The notes below the pieces were generated by a model, which saw only the letters and a list, made by a program, of their open reading frames with translations, was not told the origin of the DNA and searched no databases. A program made the translations under genes and the position numbers. This document shows, one piece after another, positions 17,664 through 26,654 of a DNA stretch of 64,000 nucleotides (position 1 is the first letter of the stretch; every line of letters begins with the position of its first letter). This stretch comes from Rhodococcus sp. OK302 (GTDB lineage: Bacteria; Actinomycetota; Actinomycetes; Mycobacteriales; Mycobacteriaceae), in assembly GCF_002245895.1 (NCBI RefSeq), contig NZ_NPJZ01000002.1, forward strand, positions 62,001 through 126,000, written 5' to 3'.

Positions 17664-18170
17664 CTGACCGCCACCACCGCCCGCACCTACACCTCACACG
17701 TCGTCGTCCGGTGGTCCGACATGGACATCTTCAAACACGTCAACCACGCCCGCATGGTGACACTCCTCGAGGAAGCCCGCATCGACTCGCTGATCTCCGC
17801 CGGCCCCGACATCGCGAATCTCTTCGGGACGTCCGTCGTGGCCGGGATCGAAGTGCGGTACCGCACCCCACTCACACACTCCGACAGCCCACTCGCCGTC
17901 ACGATGTGGATCGAGAAGCTCCGCGCTGTCGATGTCACCCTCCGCTACGAGGTGCGCTCCGCACACGCCGCGGCGGACTCGAAGCCTGCGGTCACCGCCA
18001 CCACCCAACTCGCGTTCGCCGACCCCGAAGCCGGCACACTACGTCGCCTCTCCGCCGACGAGCGGGCCGCGCTCGCAGCGTGGACCACCGCAGACTGGCC
18101 CCAGAGCAGCACGCGCCGCGCAGAAGTGCGGAGGGGTCTACAGATCGGTTTCGCTTCGCATGCGACATGA
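17664..18170 (+). pseudogene. Acyl-CoA thioesterase copy 2, start and stop codons lost
   Basis: Nearly identical to the protein encoded at 6299-6733 over its whole length, including SDMDIFKHVNHA. The ATG of copy 1 is CTG here (17664), and the TGA stop is TGG, so the frame reads on for 24 extra residues into repeat DNA. Translation could begin at the internal ATG at 17721, but that removes the first strand and the motif Asp context. Probably a decaying duplicate; inefficient CTG initiation cannot be excluded. Confidence 0.75.
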
Positions 18171-18205
18171 GGCACGGGCGGGACGTGTAATCACCCCAGT
18201 TCAAG
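18136..18205. repeat. 70-bp repeat, copy 4 (3' side of thioesterase cassette 2)
   Basis: Matches 6769-6837 closely (GTCTACAGATCGGTTTCGCT at the start). It lies inside the read-through tail of thioesterase copy 2. Confidence 0.7.
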
Positions 18206-18253
18206 ACAAAAACTCCCTCTTGCACGCAGCCATGAGCGAAATGCGCACGGGGG

Positions 18254-18631
18254 TACTACGACATCGAGATACGGCGAGTTCTGTGCTCCACCAATGCCAT
18301 CGAGTCCTTGAATGCCCGGTACCGGCGCGCTGTCAAGGTTCGTGGACATTTCCCCACGGAGGCCGCCGCGCTGAAGTGCCTCTATTTGGTGACGCGTTCG
18401 CTGGACCCGACAGGGAAGGGCCAGGCACGATGGATCATGCGGTGGCAGCCTGCTCTGAATGCGTTTGCGATCACGTTCGCCGATCGTTGGCCTGGGTCGG
18501 AAACTTACTTGATGGAAACCGATCGAAACACCGTTATCGAGACAACGGTGTTTCGGCAGGCGCGACGAGTCGGGGCGAGGAGACCAGGCGTGGTGACATG
18601 TTCTCGACGAGGATCGCTTGGTCGTCGTTGA
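18254..18631 (+). pseudogene. IS256-family transposase, C-terminal fragment
   Basis: Frame with CSTNAIESLNARYRRAVKVR and HFPTEAAALKCLYLVTRSL, then GQARWIMRWQPALNAFAITF: the conserved end of IS256-type (mutator) transposases, including the catalytic Glu in NAIES. The first 300 or so residues are absent and the last residues run into the neighbouring gene's terminator. Confidence 0.85.
18524..18555 (-). terminator. Terminator of the peptidase E gene
   Basis: CGAAACACCGTT at 18524-18535 pairs with AACGGTGTTTCG at 18544-18555 (12 bp, 8-base loop). The stop codon of the minus-strand gene lies inside the hairpin. Confidence 0.7.
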
Positions 18632-19220
18632 CAAACGAAAGCGGATAATCGGCTTCGTAGCTTTCCTTGATTTGAGCGATAAGTTCGGGCGGATAGGGCG
18701 GCAGCGCACCGTCAGCGTGAGGAATGACGACTGTGTCGATGAGGCAAAGTCCGCTGCGGTCGGCGAGGTCTGGCGCGTCGGCGAGGTCTGGCGCGTCGGC
18801 GAGGTTGTCCATGAATGAGACCGGTTCGATGCTAGGGCCAGTGATGACCGATCCCGCGCTTGACCCGATATAGGGAAGCCCGGCTCGAACTTTCTCGACG
18901 ACGACGGCGGCGGCCCCATGCCGGCGTAGCGCAGCAAGGAGCACGAAAGTGTTGCCACCGGCCACGTAGAGGACATCAAGGTCGTCGAGGGCGGCAACAA
19001 ACTCGTCGACCTGGTCGTAGTCGCCAGCAGTGATGTCAGTCAGTGTGTATCCCAGGTTCGCGAGTTGCTCACGCTCGGCGGCCACAAACGCTTCGCCTGC
19101 GTACGGGCGTGCGGCGTCGTTGAGATAGCCGACGAGAACCTCACCGGTCGGTCGTTTCACGTTCGCGGACACGAAGTCGGGTACGGCACCGATACCGAGG
19201 GAGAGCAGAAGCAGATGCAT
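18534..19220 (-). CDS. Peptidase E (family S51) like protein
   Basis: Cytoplasmic aspartyl-dipeptidase-like serine peptidase of 228 residues. YVAGGNTFVLLAALRRHG and the nucleophile elbow YIGSSAGSVITGP are diagnostic of the S51 fold. The start at 19220 (MHLLLLSLG) has AAGGA seven bases upstream; the longer frame is unsupported. An 18-bp tandem duplication gives LADAPDLADAPDLAD just before SGLCLIDTVVIPHAD, so a surface loop is expanded. It probably degrades Asp-X dipeptides. Confidence 0.85.
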   Translation of the reverse strand: MHLLLLSLGIGAVPDFVSANVKRPTGEVLVGYLNDAARPYAGEAFVAAEREQLANLGYTLTDITAGDYDQVDEFVAALDDLDVLYVAGGNTFVLLAALRRHGAAAVVVEKVRAGLPYIGSSAGSVITGPSIEPVSFMDNLADAPDLADAPDLADRSGLCLIDTVVIPHADGALPPYPPELIAQIKESYEADYPLSFVNDDQAILVENMSPRLVSSPRLVAPAETPLSR

Positions 19221-19288
19221 GTCGTAATCCTTAGGAATTGAAGTAGCCACACTACGACTCGCAGCGTGGCCGTCGAGACAAAGCGATT

Positions 19289-19654
19289 TCACTGGTCGAC
19301 GGGTGCAACCCTGAGTCGGTTCCCATCCAGGTCGGCAGCCACGAATGTCAGGCCGAAGACATCCTCGGATGGTTCCTCCACCATCTCGACCCCCTTACCC
19401 AGCCATTCATCGTAGATCTCGCGGATCTTCGGGCTTCCGCCTTCGACCAGGAGCCCGACCTCAAACGCCGGGACCGGCGGCGTTCCGGCCGTTCGGGCCT
19501 TTCCCCCCCACAGAGCGAGGACAACCCCACCCAACTCGAAGGTCGCGTAGCGGTGACTGAGCATCTGGGCTTGTATGCCGAACAGCTCGCCGTAGAACGC
19601 CGCCGCTGAGGCGGCGTCGCTGACATAGATCAAGAACTGATTAGGGAGACGCAC
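19289..19654 (-). CDS. VOC-family (glyoxalase/bleomycin resistance-like) protein
   Basis: A 121-residue vicinal oxygen chelate protein. It begins LPNQFLIYVSDAASAAAFYG, the first beta-alpha unit, and ends VFGLTFVAADLDGNRLRVAP, the last metal-ligand strand region. The GTG start has AAAGG seven bases upstream. It lies 68 bases upstream of the peptidase E gene on the same strand and may be co-transcribed. Substrate unknown. Confidence 0.82.
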   Translation of the reverse strand: MRLPNQFLIYVSDAASAAAFYGELFGIQAQMLSHRYATFELGGVVLALWGGKARTAGTPPVPAFEVGLLVEGGSPKIREIYDEWLGKGVEMVEEPSEDVFGLTFVAADLDGNRLRVAPVDQ

Positions 19655-19839
19655 GCGACGCCTTTCACTCGGGAGATGTAGCTGCTGCCGCGCACGTTCC
19701 ACCAGAGCCGACCCGGGTGAACACGAGTCGATCGGTCGGGCCGAGGCTGCACAACAACGCTAGCTCCGGGGCAAGCGATAAGTCCAAGTAATGTTTGTTC
19801 TCATCTCTAGAACGATCAGTTATGGAACTGCACCAACTG

Positions 19840-19917
19840 CTACGCTCCCGAAACGGTCGGCCGTCGATGTAGGCCTGCCCGCTCGTGGGGTGATCAAGAC
19901 CTATCAGCATCCGGACG
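19840..19917 (-). pseudogene. ABC transporter ATPase fragment
   Basis: Only 26 codons, VRMLIGLDHPTSGQAYIDGR then PFRE, the stretch between Walker A and Q-loop of drug-export ATPases; compare MRMILGLDQPTSGQALIDGK in the gene at 60544-61500. No Walker motifs remain. The surrounding 19655-20348 holds no intact gene. Confidence 0.55.
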
Positions 19918-19920
19918 TCC

Positions 19921-20348
19921 CCAACGAGGCCGCACCACGACGCAATTCCGGGCGTTGGCTGCGCTGCTCGGCGACGTGACCGATGACGTGGGAATCGACT
20001 GGCCGGAAACCACGAAGCTGCGCCCGTCATCGTTGCGCTCGAGGAAGATCGAACCGTAGGAGTCGAGCATTTCGTGAGCCGACATGGATTCGATGCTAAT
20101 ATCCGGCAGCGATTAGGCAAGTGAAGCGCACAGCTCGCGTGTTCCAGCCAAACATTTTGCGTGGGTTATTCAGAGGCTGCAGACAGAAATTCGCTTCTTT
20201 CGGGAAGCATTGCTGCAGTAAACCATTGGCGATACCTGCTGGAGGCTCTTTGCCTCGCGGCGGCTTCACATTGACAAATGCGAATCGGCCATGCGCGAAG
20301 GCTCCGGCCCGTCGCCTAGGGTGGAAGTTGAGACAAACCCATGGAGGT
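19921..20348. other. Intergenic region before the ISL3 element
   Basis: A minus-strand frame starting near 20085 (MSAHEMLDSYGSIFLERNDD) might be the N-terminus of a lost gene. No other coding or structural signal was seen. Confidence 0.35.
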
Positions 20349-22135
20349 CTGTCAACGGCATCTGAATTTTGGTTCTGGCCCAATTTCCGTGACGGCTCCA
20401 CCTTCGCGCCGCGTGTCGTTCCGCTAGGACTTGGATCGTGCGGGAGATGATCGTTCTAGTGTTCTGAGAACTGTTGCGACCTGCGCGTACTTCTTCCGCA
20501 CTTGTCGGGGGTCAACATCGATTCGGTCGATGCGGACGCAGGTGGAGTCCGTATTCGTGCGTCGCCGTTGTCGACGTCGGCGAGCTGTCCGGCGTGTGGT
20601 GTTTCCTCGAAACGGGTCCACAGTCGGTATGAACGCATGCTCGCCGATACGGCGATAGCTGGCCGATCGAGCTACGTCGTTTTGCAGGTGCGTCGGTTTC
20701 TGTGCTCGGACAGTGGCTGTGACCGACGCACATTTGTCGAGCAGATCGACGGACTGACCAAGGCTTACGCACGGACCACGCCGCTGCTGCGCGAAATCTT
20801 GGAGCAGATCGCGCTGGCGTTGGCGGGGCGAGCAGGATCGAGGTTGACGTCTGCGTTGGGGATAGATGTCGGACGTTCCACCCTGTTGCGCCTGGTCCGA
20901 GCATTACCTGACCCTCAGACAAGAGTGGTCACTGTGCTCGGTATCGACGATTTCGCGCTGCGGAGACGACATCGGTACGGCACGATCCTGATCGACATGG
21001 AAACGCATCGCCCGGTCGATGTTCTCGCCGACCGGAAAGCCGGCACCGTCGCCGAATGGCTGCGGGCGCACCCAGGACCCGAGGTGATCTGCCGCGACCG
21101 CGCTGGCGCATATGCCGAAGCAGCCCGCGCCGGAGCATCGGAGGCGATCGAGGTTGCAGACCGCTGGCATCTGTGGCACAACCTTGCCGAGGCGGTGGAG
21201 AAAACCGTTGCGGCCCATCATCATTGCCTACGAAAGGCAGAGTCAGAAATTGAACCTTCGATCGAACGCACCACGTCAGAACTCCTGAGGCGGGCCGCCG
21301 ACCAGGTACACGCCACTCGCCAGGAGAGTTCGGCGCTCACCGCGCGGACGAAACGGCGATTCGAGGCGGTCACAAATCTCAAGAACGAAGGCATGGGAAT
21401 CAGAGCGATCGCCCGCCACTTCGGGCTGGCACGGGAGACCGTCCGCCGTTTTTACCGCGCGAGCAGTGTCGACGAGTTGTTGGGTGCGCCGCGGGCGGGC
21501 CGGCCCACCATGTTGGACGAGTTCGCCGTTCACCTGCATGACCGCTTCAACGATGGATACACCTCCGCTGCTGCACTTTACGAAGAACTTCAAGCATTGG
21601 GATATCGCGGCAGCTACAGCTCCGTCCGCGACTACTTGAGACCGCTGCGTTCAATCGGCGCTGCGCCGGCCAGAGAACAGGTCCCGAAGGTCCGGCGGAT
21701 CACCTCCTGGATGTTGCGTCATCCCGATAACCTCACCGACGATGAGCAGATCGGACTCAAACAGATCCTCGCCAGCTGTCCACACATCGAAGCCACCGCA
21801 GGGCATGTCACTTCGTTCGCGGAGATGCTCACCGAACGCCTTGGTGCACAATTGAACTCTTGGATGTCTGCCGTCTCGGCAGATGATCTTCCGCACTTGC
21901 ATCGCTTCGTTCGAGGACTAGAAACCGACCACGCAGCCGTCCGAAACGGGCTGACTCTGCCCTATAGTTCCGGCGCTGTCGAAGGGCACGTAAACCGGAT
22001 CAAGATGCTGAAACGGCAAATGTACGGACGTGCTGGATTCGACTTGCTCCGCAAACGAATACTCCTCAGCAACTGACACATTCAAAATCGATCACGGAAA
22101 GTGGGCCAGAACCACTTTTCAGCCGTCGTCAACAG
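20349..22135. mobile_element. ISL3-family insertion sequence
   Basis: About 1.79 kb with long imperfect inverted repeats. GGTTCTGGCCCAATTTCCGT near 20371 on the left corresponds to the complement of the sequence at about 22093-22115 on the right (GGTTCTGGCCCACTTTCCGT); similarity extends outward to CTGT. Exact tips and an 8-bp target duplication could not be fixed by eye. It contains one complete transposase gene. Confidence 0.8.
20502..22076 (+). CDS. ISL3-family transposase
   Basis: Transposase of 524 residues. An N-terminal zinc-ribbon (CPACGVSSKRVHSRY, later CSDSGCDRRTF) is followed by a helix-turn-helix and a DDE_Tnp_ISL3 core. Acidic catalytic positions are visible in VLGIDDFALRRRHRYGT and ICRDRAGAYAEAAR, and the C-terminal motif is SSGAVEGHVNRIKMLKRQMY with the Glu. 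Start taken as TTG 20502; homology (LLPHLSG) begins slightly upstream, so a non-standard start further up is possible. Apparently intact. Confidence 0.9.
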   Translation: MSGVNIDSVDADAGGVRIRASPLSTSASCPACGVSSKRVHSRYERMLADTAIAGRSSYVVLQVRRFLCSDSGCDRRTFVEQIDGLTKAYARTTPLLREILEQIALALAGRAGSRLTSALGIDVGRSTLLRLVRALPDPQTRVVTVLGIDDFALRRRHRYGTILIDMETHRPVDVLADRKAGTVAEWLRAHPGPEVICRDRAGAYAEAARAGASEAIEVADRWHLWHNLAEAVEKTVAAHHHCLRKAESEIEPSIERTTSELLRRAADQVHATRQESSALTARTKRRFEAVTNLKNEGMGIRAIARHFGLARETVRRFYRASSVDELLGAPRAGRPTMLDEFAVHLHDRFNDGYTSAAALYEELQALGYRGSYSSVRDYLRPLRSIGAAPAREQVPKVRRITSWMLRHPDNLTDDEQIGLKQILASCPHIEATAGHVTSFAEMLTERLGAQLNSWMSAVSADDLPHLHRFVRGLETDHAAVRNGLTLPYSSGAVEGHVNRIKMLKRQMYGRAGFDLLRKRILLSN

Positions 22136-22259
22136 TTTTGATTCTCATCACTCTCGACAGGAAAAGATTTCAGATGAAATCTTCCGATTCCGGCTCAAAA
22201 TTTCGAGCCTGCAATAGTTTCAGAAACTATGGAGATTCCTCTTGCACGACTCCGAGCTG

Positions 22260-22619
22260 CTACTCACCTTCCTTAAATCCGTCAGGTGCGGTACGACAGA
22301 TCGAGCAATCGTAAATCACCCACAACGCGAACGTTCCACCTTCCGCGCGGCACTCGTAGTAGTTCCAGGTCCTGCCCATGCCCCTGTCGCCCTTCGCGCG
22401 GCACCCGTCATAGGTCCAGCCACCGGACACGAACTGTATCGCGGCCATAGCCACGACATCCTGCGTCGCACTGGAATCGCCCACCGTAGAAGGTTGCGCA
22501 GCAGCGGGACCCACACCGAGCCCGGCCACCGCTGCCACTGTTGCGAGACCTGCCAGCGCGAGTCGTCCTCCCATCAGAGAACGTCGATGCCCCTTCGTCA
22601 TACCGCTGATTCGAAACAT
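22260..22619 (-). CDS. Small secreted Cys-containing protein
   Basis: A 119-residue protein with a basic N-terminus and Sec signal peptide (LALAGLATVAAVAGLGVGPA, cleavage near AAAQP). The mature part of about 75 residues has four Cys (YDGCRAKGDRG, YYECRAEG, YDCSICRT), suggesting two disulfides. AGAGGT lies seven bases before the ATG at 22619. No family recognised; secreted by prediction. Confidence 0.75.
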   Translation of the reverse strand: MFRISGMTKGHRRSLMGGRLALAGLATVAAVAGLGVGPAAAQPSTVGDSSATQDVVAMAAIQFVSGGWTYDGCRAKGDRGMGRTWNYYECRAEGGTFALWVIYDCSICRTAPDGFKEGE

Positions 22620-22727
22620 GGTTGCACCTCTCGTTTATGCCGCTCCAACAGAATTCAGACCGGTCCGTTTTGTACATTCGGCAGCCTAAGACGTATCAGC
22701 GGTACACATCTCCACTCGGGTTCTTCG

Positions 22728-23189
22728 TTACTCGAGTGTTACCACGAGAAACGGGTCGGAGTTCGGCTCCGTCACATCCTTCGACAGTTCAGTCGTCACC
22801 CGGACCTCCTGTTCCCCCCTCCACGGGTCCAAGTCCACGCTCTGCACACCCTCGTCGGCGAGCTCAGTCACGTTGAACGTCGCGACGCGTCGCGCACTCA
22901 CCCCACCCCCGGCCAGCCACACGGCGTGGACCGGCGAAATCTCCCGACTCGACGACAGCAGCGACGAAAAGGTTTCCGCCCGCCCGATTTCCGTGCTGTT
23001 CCGCATGACCGCGACGACGTTGTTTGCCACGTTGGCATGGGTCGTATCGCGCGTCGACGACCAGGTGAGTGTGAAAACCCCGGCAGAGAACCGCGGCGTC
23101 CTATCGGGTACCGGTTCCGGGATCGAGCATCCCGCAGCAACGGTAAGACCCGCGAGGAGGAGGGTCGGCAGATAATTCCGGGTCCGCAC
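22728..23189 (-). CDS. Lipoprotein, 153 aa
   Basis: Starts (GTG) with RNYLPTLLLAGLTVAAGC, an obvious lipobox with Cys at about residue 21. The mature domain is strand-rich (AGVFTLTWSSTRDTTHANVA, then REISPVHAVWLAGGGVSARR). No family recognised. It lies on the strand opposite to the duplicated secreted-protein modules and just left of the repeated upstream region. Confidence 0.75.
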   Translation of the reverse strand: MRTRNYLPTLLLAGLTVAAGCSIPEPVPDRTPRFSAGVFTLTWSSTRDTTHANVANNVVAVMRNSTEIGRAETFSSLLSSSREISPVHAVWLAGGGVSARRVATFNVTELADEGVQSVDLDPWRGEQEVRVTTELSKDVTEPNSDPFLVVTLE

Positions 23190-23299
23190 TATTCACTCCT
23201 GTGCTCGTCGTGATTGGGCGCGGTGGTCGGCCTCAGCCGTGTTTCGCGATCCGAACGAGAGTATCCGTCAACAAGAAATTCCGGTGCTTTTACAGTCAT

Positions 23300-23490
23300 T
23301 CGACTACCGCAGACATGTCTCAATTCAGTCAGGAACCTTAATCTCACTCGAAACTTCATCCAGGTTGGAGCAATGCGTTTAGTGGAGTAATCAGAGAAAA
23401 TGTGCCGATAAGTTCGACAGTGTACGTAGAGACAGTTATCCACCTAAAGTGCTAGTAATTTCTCCCAGCTTCTCCTACTAAAGTACTAAG
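23300..23490 (+). repeat. Upstream region of the secreted-protein module, copy 1
   Basis: About 80 percent identical to 26655-26843, ending in the shared sequence CTACTAAAGTACTAAG. Copy 1 stops exactly at the left end of the IS3 element. Both contain AGTTATCCAC (one base off a DnaA box) and several palindromic hexamers; a promoter or operator for the module is likely here. Confidence 0.7.
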
Positions 23491-23516
23491 TGAATCGCAC
23501 CGGCGAGTCCGGAGAC

Positions 23517-24479
23517 TTACTGATTTGAGAACTCCGCGATTCGCGTAGTTCTGTGTTTACCGTAGTAGAACGCCTCGAGTTCGACCGGAGGCACATCGCC
23601 GCAGTGTTCGTAGAGACGTCGGCGGTTGAACCAGTCCACCCACTCCAGCGTGGCGATTTCCACCTGTTCGACCGTTCGCCACGGCCCGCGAGGCTTGATC
23701 AACTCGGTCTTGTAAAGCCCGTTGATCGTCTCCGCCAGAGCATTGTCGTAACTTGACCCGGTAGCACCGATCGAGGCATCGATACCAACCTCAATGAGCC
23801 TGTCGGTGAACGCAATTGACGTGTACTGCGACCCGCGATCGTTGTGATGAATGAGCCCCGACAAATCCGTAATCCCCTCTCTGCGGCGTGTCCAGATCGC
23901 ATGCTCGATCGCATCGAGCACCAACGGGGTCGTCATCGTCGTCGAGGTTCGCCAGCCGAGGATTCTGCGTGAGTACGCATCGATGACGAACGCGACATAT
24001 ACCCAACCTGACCACGTCGAAACATATGTGAAGTCGGCTACCCACAACATATTTGGCGCCACCGGGTTGAATTTCCGCTGCACCAGATCGTCTGCGCGAT
24101 GCCCTTGCGGATCAGCGATGGTGGTGCGTTTGGTCTTCCCTCGACGTGCGCCTTCGAGTCCGAGGATGCCCATCAGTCGCTCGACGGTGCACCTGGCCAC
24201 GTCGATGCCCTCGCGTCTCATATGGAGCCAGACTTTGCGGGCGCCATAGACCGAGTAGTTCTCAGCGTGCACGCGGCTGATCTCGATCTTCAGCTCTTCG
24301 TCGCGCACAGACCGTCGAGATGCGGAACGGCCGCGGGCTTCGTAGTAGGTGGACGGCGCAATCGTGCAGCCGTGCTCGGTGAGCACCCTGCACATCGGCT
24401 CGACGCCGTACTCGTTTTTGTATCGGTTGATGTAGTCGATGATCACTTGTTGTTGCGGTCGAGCTCCGCTGCGAAGAAA
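23517..24479 (-). CDS. IS3-family transposase OrfB
   Basis: Catalytic part, about 320 residues, with an HTH_21 region (YSVYGARKVWLHMRREGIDV) and an rve DDE core. The first Asp is in LWVADFTYV, the second in HHNDRGSQYTS and the Glu in NALAETINGLYKTEL. No independent start is convincing; it is expected as a fusion with OrfA by -1 slippage at the TTTTC run around 24476-24480, where the two frames overlap. Appears intact. Confidence 0.9.
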   Translation of the reverse strand, partial: FLRSGARPQQQVIIDYINRYKNEYGVEPMCRVLTEHGCTIAPSTYYEARGRSASRRSVRDEELKIEISRVHAENYSVYGARKVWLHMRREGIDVARCTVERLMGILGLEGARRGKTKRTTIADPQGHRADDLVQRKFNPVAPNMLWVADFTYVSTWSGWVYVAFVIDAYSRRILGWRTSTTMTTPLVLDAIEHAIWTRRREGITDLSGLIHHNDRGSQYTSIAFTDRLIEVGIDASIGATGSSYDNALAETINGLYKTELIKPRGPWRTVEQVEIATLEWVDWFNRRRLYEHCGDVPPVELEAFYYGKHRTTRIAEFSNQ

Positions 24480-24769
24480 ACCGATGCCGACTTCAGGATT
24501 TCGTTGGCACGCTTGAGTTCCCGGTTCTCGGCTCGGAGTTTGCGCATTTCCGCTGCCATCTCGGTTGTCACACCGGGTCGTTCGCCGGCGTCGGTTTGCG
24601 CCTTCCGGATCCAGTTGAGCAACGTTTGCGCTGTTCCAATGCCGAGTTTGCCGGCGACGGATTCGACCGCCGCCCACTCCGACGGGTACTCGTGTTGGAC
24701 TTCTGCGACCATCCGCACCGCACGCTCACGCAGCTCGGGCGGGTACCTCTTGTTCGTTCCTGACGACAT
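24443..24769 (-). CDS. IS3-family transposase OrfA
   Basis: HTH_Tnp_1 domain protein of 108 residues (YPPELRERAVRMVAEVQHEY, then GIGTAQTLLNWIRKAQTDAG) with a C-terminal coil MAAEMRKLRAENRELKRANE that multimerises the transposase. It overlaps OrfB. Confidence 0.9.
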   Translation of the reverse strand: MSSGTNKRYPPELRERAVRMVAEVQHEYPSEWAAVESVAGKLGIGTAQTLLNWIRKAQTDAGERPGVTTEMAAEMRKLRAENRELKRANEILKSASVFFAAELDRNNK

Positions 24770-24820
24770 GACTCCATCTTTCCCAAAGGATGAAGTCTCC
24801 GGAAACTCCGGTGCGATTCA

Positions 24821-25912
24821 GTCTCCGCACCGCAGGTGGCGAACGCCCAAACCCAGTGCGCGGGGGCAAACCACTGTTACGGGTCGTGGGGCTTCGGCAA
24901 GCTAACTGGTAACTCCGGAACCCCTGTGTCGATGGCCGGTCTTGCCGCCGACCTCAAGGTGGACTGCCTCAGAGTCGCAGACCCACAAAACAAGATGGCC
25001 AGCCAGGAAATTTGGATGATGACCAACACCAACTACAACCACGCCAGCCCGACGTGGATCGAGACCGGGTACACCGCCGGGCGCATCGATACGATGAACG
25101 CGGGCCTGATCTGGGGTGACAACCATTTCTGGGCCGATCAGCGCGACCCCAACGGCTTCAACTACCACGAGTGGTACATCCGGGACTTCAACACCGGCGT
25201 GTGGGTAGACCACGGCATCACCTGGGTTCAGAACACCAACAACTGGACTATCTGGAACAACCATCAGGTCGTCGGTACCTCGATCGACGGCGGCGCGTTT
25301 GCCGGCGGCGGCCAGATCGGGATGGAATCCACGACGCCGAATGTCCGCGGTTCGGGCCAGGGCGCAAACTTCCGGTACAACCCCGGTAACGGCGCATGGG
25401 TGGCTCCTCCATACCTAAGTGAGCTGGACGGCAGCCAGGGTGTCCTTTTCACCTCCAAGAACAACACCAGCTCGACCAACTCGTGGTCGGCGCAGGGCTG
25501 CAATGTCCCTCTGGCCGCGGCCGGTGCCGACAATGCGCCGGCGCAGTTCCAGGAAGCCGTCCAGGCGAATCGGGCCAAACCTCGCCTGACCGCCGACAAT
25601 TCCGCGGCCGTGGTCGACGACGTCGCGAACATGTTCGAGATGAAGGATCGGGGCACAGCCCGTGTCACCGAGACCAGCCGTTCCCGCTACGCGGCATCGG
25701 AGAACGCCGTCATCGATGACGACCGCCAGGTGATCATCGTCCAGATCGACGGCGACGGCACCGCGCCACGCCACATCGGAGAGGGCCGTGAAACACCCCG
25801 AGGCAACGTGACGGTGACGATCGACCCGCAAACCCGGCAGGTCCTCGACATCGCGGTCACCGAGGAGACGAAGAACCTCTCCTCGATGGGCAGGACCGTT
25901 GAAGTCGGCTAG
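24821..25912 (+). pseudogene. Large secreted protein, copy 1, promoter and signal peptide removed by IS3
   Basis: Starts at the IS3 right end inside the signal peptide (SAPQVANAQTQCAG) and then matches copy 2 (26939-28117) closely to the end, including NHFWADQRDP, DHGITWVQNTNNWTIWNNHQ and GGGQIGMES. A GTG at 24836 could start translation but yields a leaderless protein. The downstream lipoprotein start overlaps its stop. No new promoter is obvious unless the element supplies one. Confidence 0.82.
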
Positions 25913-26489
25913 CACAGCGCTGCGCCGGGTTACGATGCGTGCCGGTCTGGTCGTCGTGGGCGGGCTTTCCCCGTTGATTCTCGCGAGTTGCACGTCGGGA
26001 GACTCAACCTCCGCGCCCGCTGCGCCCGCTGCGAGCGAAGCGGAATCGGCGCCTGCCGACACGACCGCGGGATCGACGCAATGTGCCGCCGCGGCGGCGT
26101 ATTACGAAGACAACCTGTTCGGACGGGAATGGCTCCTCGCCTACAAGCAGGACCCGACCGTCTCGGGTGTGGCCCTTCGGCGCTGCCACTACTCGCATGA
26201 GCGGTACCAAGACGGTCCCGTACCGCCCTCACCCGACATGGCCGATGATGGCGAGCTCGTACCGCCATCATCGGTCATCACCGATGATGCTGAGGTGCAG
26301 AGGATCATTCTGTCGCTCCCCGATTCGACCGACGTGGGCAAGCGCTGCGGCCCGTACATTTCTCCCTACGAGAGGGTCTACACCTTCGACGAATACACCG
26401 TGCTCGACCCGTCGGGAACGCCGGTGGCGACGTTCCAGACTAGCGAAATGGGCCCCTGCGGGATTAACAACATCGTCCCCTCCACGTAA
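25899..26489 (+). CDS. Lipoprotein of the duplicated module, copy 1
   Basis: A 196-residue predicted lipoprotein. A basic N-terminus and RAGLVVVGGLSPLILASC with lipobox Cys are followed by an Ala/Ser/Pro linker and a domain with FGREWLLAYKQDP, LRRCHYSHE and IILSLPDSTD. The TTG start lies within the end of the secreted-protein gene (14-base overlap), as in copy 2. Paralogue at 28104-28697. It probably works with the large secreted protein at the cell envelope; function unknown. Confidence 0.78.
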   Translation: MKSASTALRRVTMRAGLVVVGGLSPLILASCTSGDSTSAPAAPAASEAESAPADTTAGSTQCAAAAAYYEDNLFGREWLLAYKQDPTVSGVALRRCHYSHERYQDGPVPPSPDMADDGELVPPSSVITDDAEVQRIILSLPDSTDVGKRCGPYISPYERVYTFDEYTVLDPSGTPVATFQTSEMGPCGINNIVPST

Positions 26490-26510
26490 CGCCGTAAAAC
26501 CTCTCGCTTA

Positions 26511-26555
26511 GGCTGCTGGCCTGCCGTCCGGACAACTCCGGCGGCAGGCCTGCTG
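26511..26555 (+). terminator. Terminator of module copy 1
   Basis: GGCCTGCCG at 26518-26526 pairs with CGGCAGGCC at 26542-26550; partial pairing extends outward. The same hairpin, with longer stem, follows module copy 2 (28718-28763). Confidence 0.65.
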
Positions 26556-26654
26556 ATCCGTAGGAAATCCCGCAGATTGGCAGCACCGTGGCGGCCTGTT
26601 TCTCATTCAGCGTCGGTGCGTCCGGATCGAAGGTGTCACTGGGCAGTGTCATGG

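Larger units (their letters stand above)
23491..24820. mobile_element. IS3-family insertion sequence
   Basis: A 1330-bp element. Ends TGAATCGCACCGG and CCGGTGCGATTCA, with further matching inside (GGAGACTT), define 23491 and 24820. It encodes OrfA/OrfB with a -1 frameshift window. The flanks (AAG on the left, GTC on the right) show no 3-bp target duplication; compared with module copy 2, 164 bp are missing at the junction. Confidence 0.92.
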
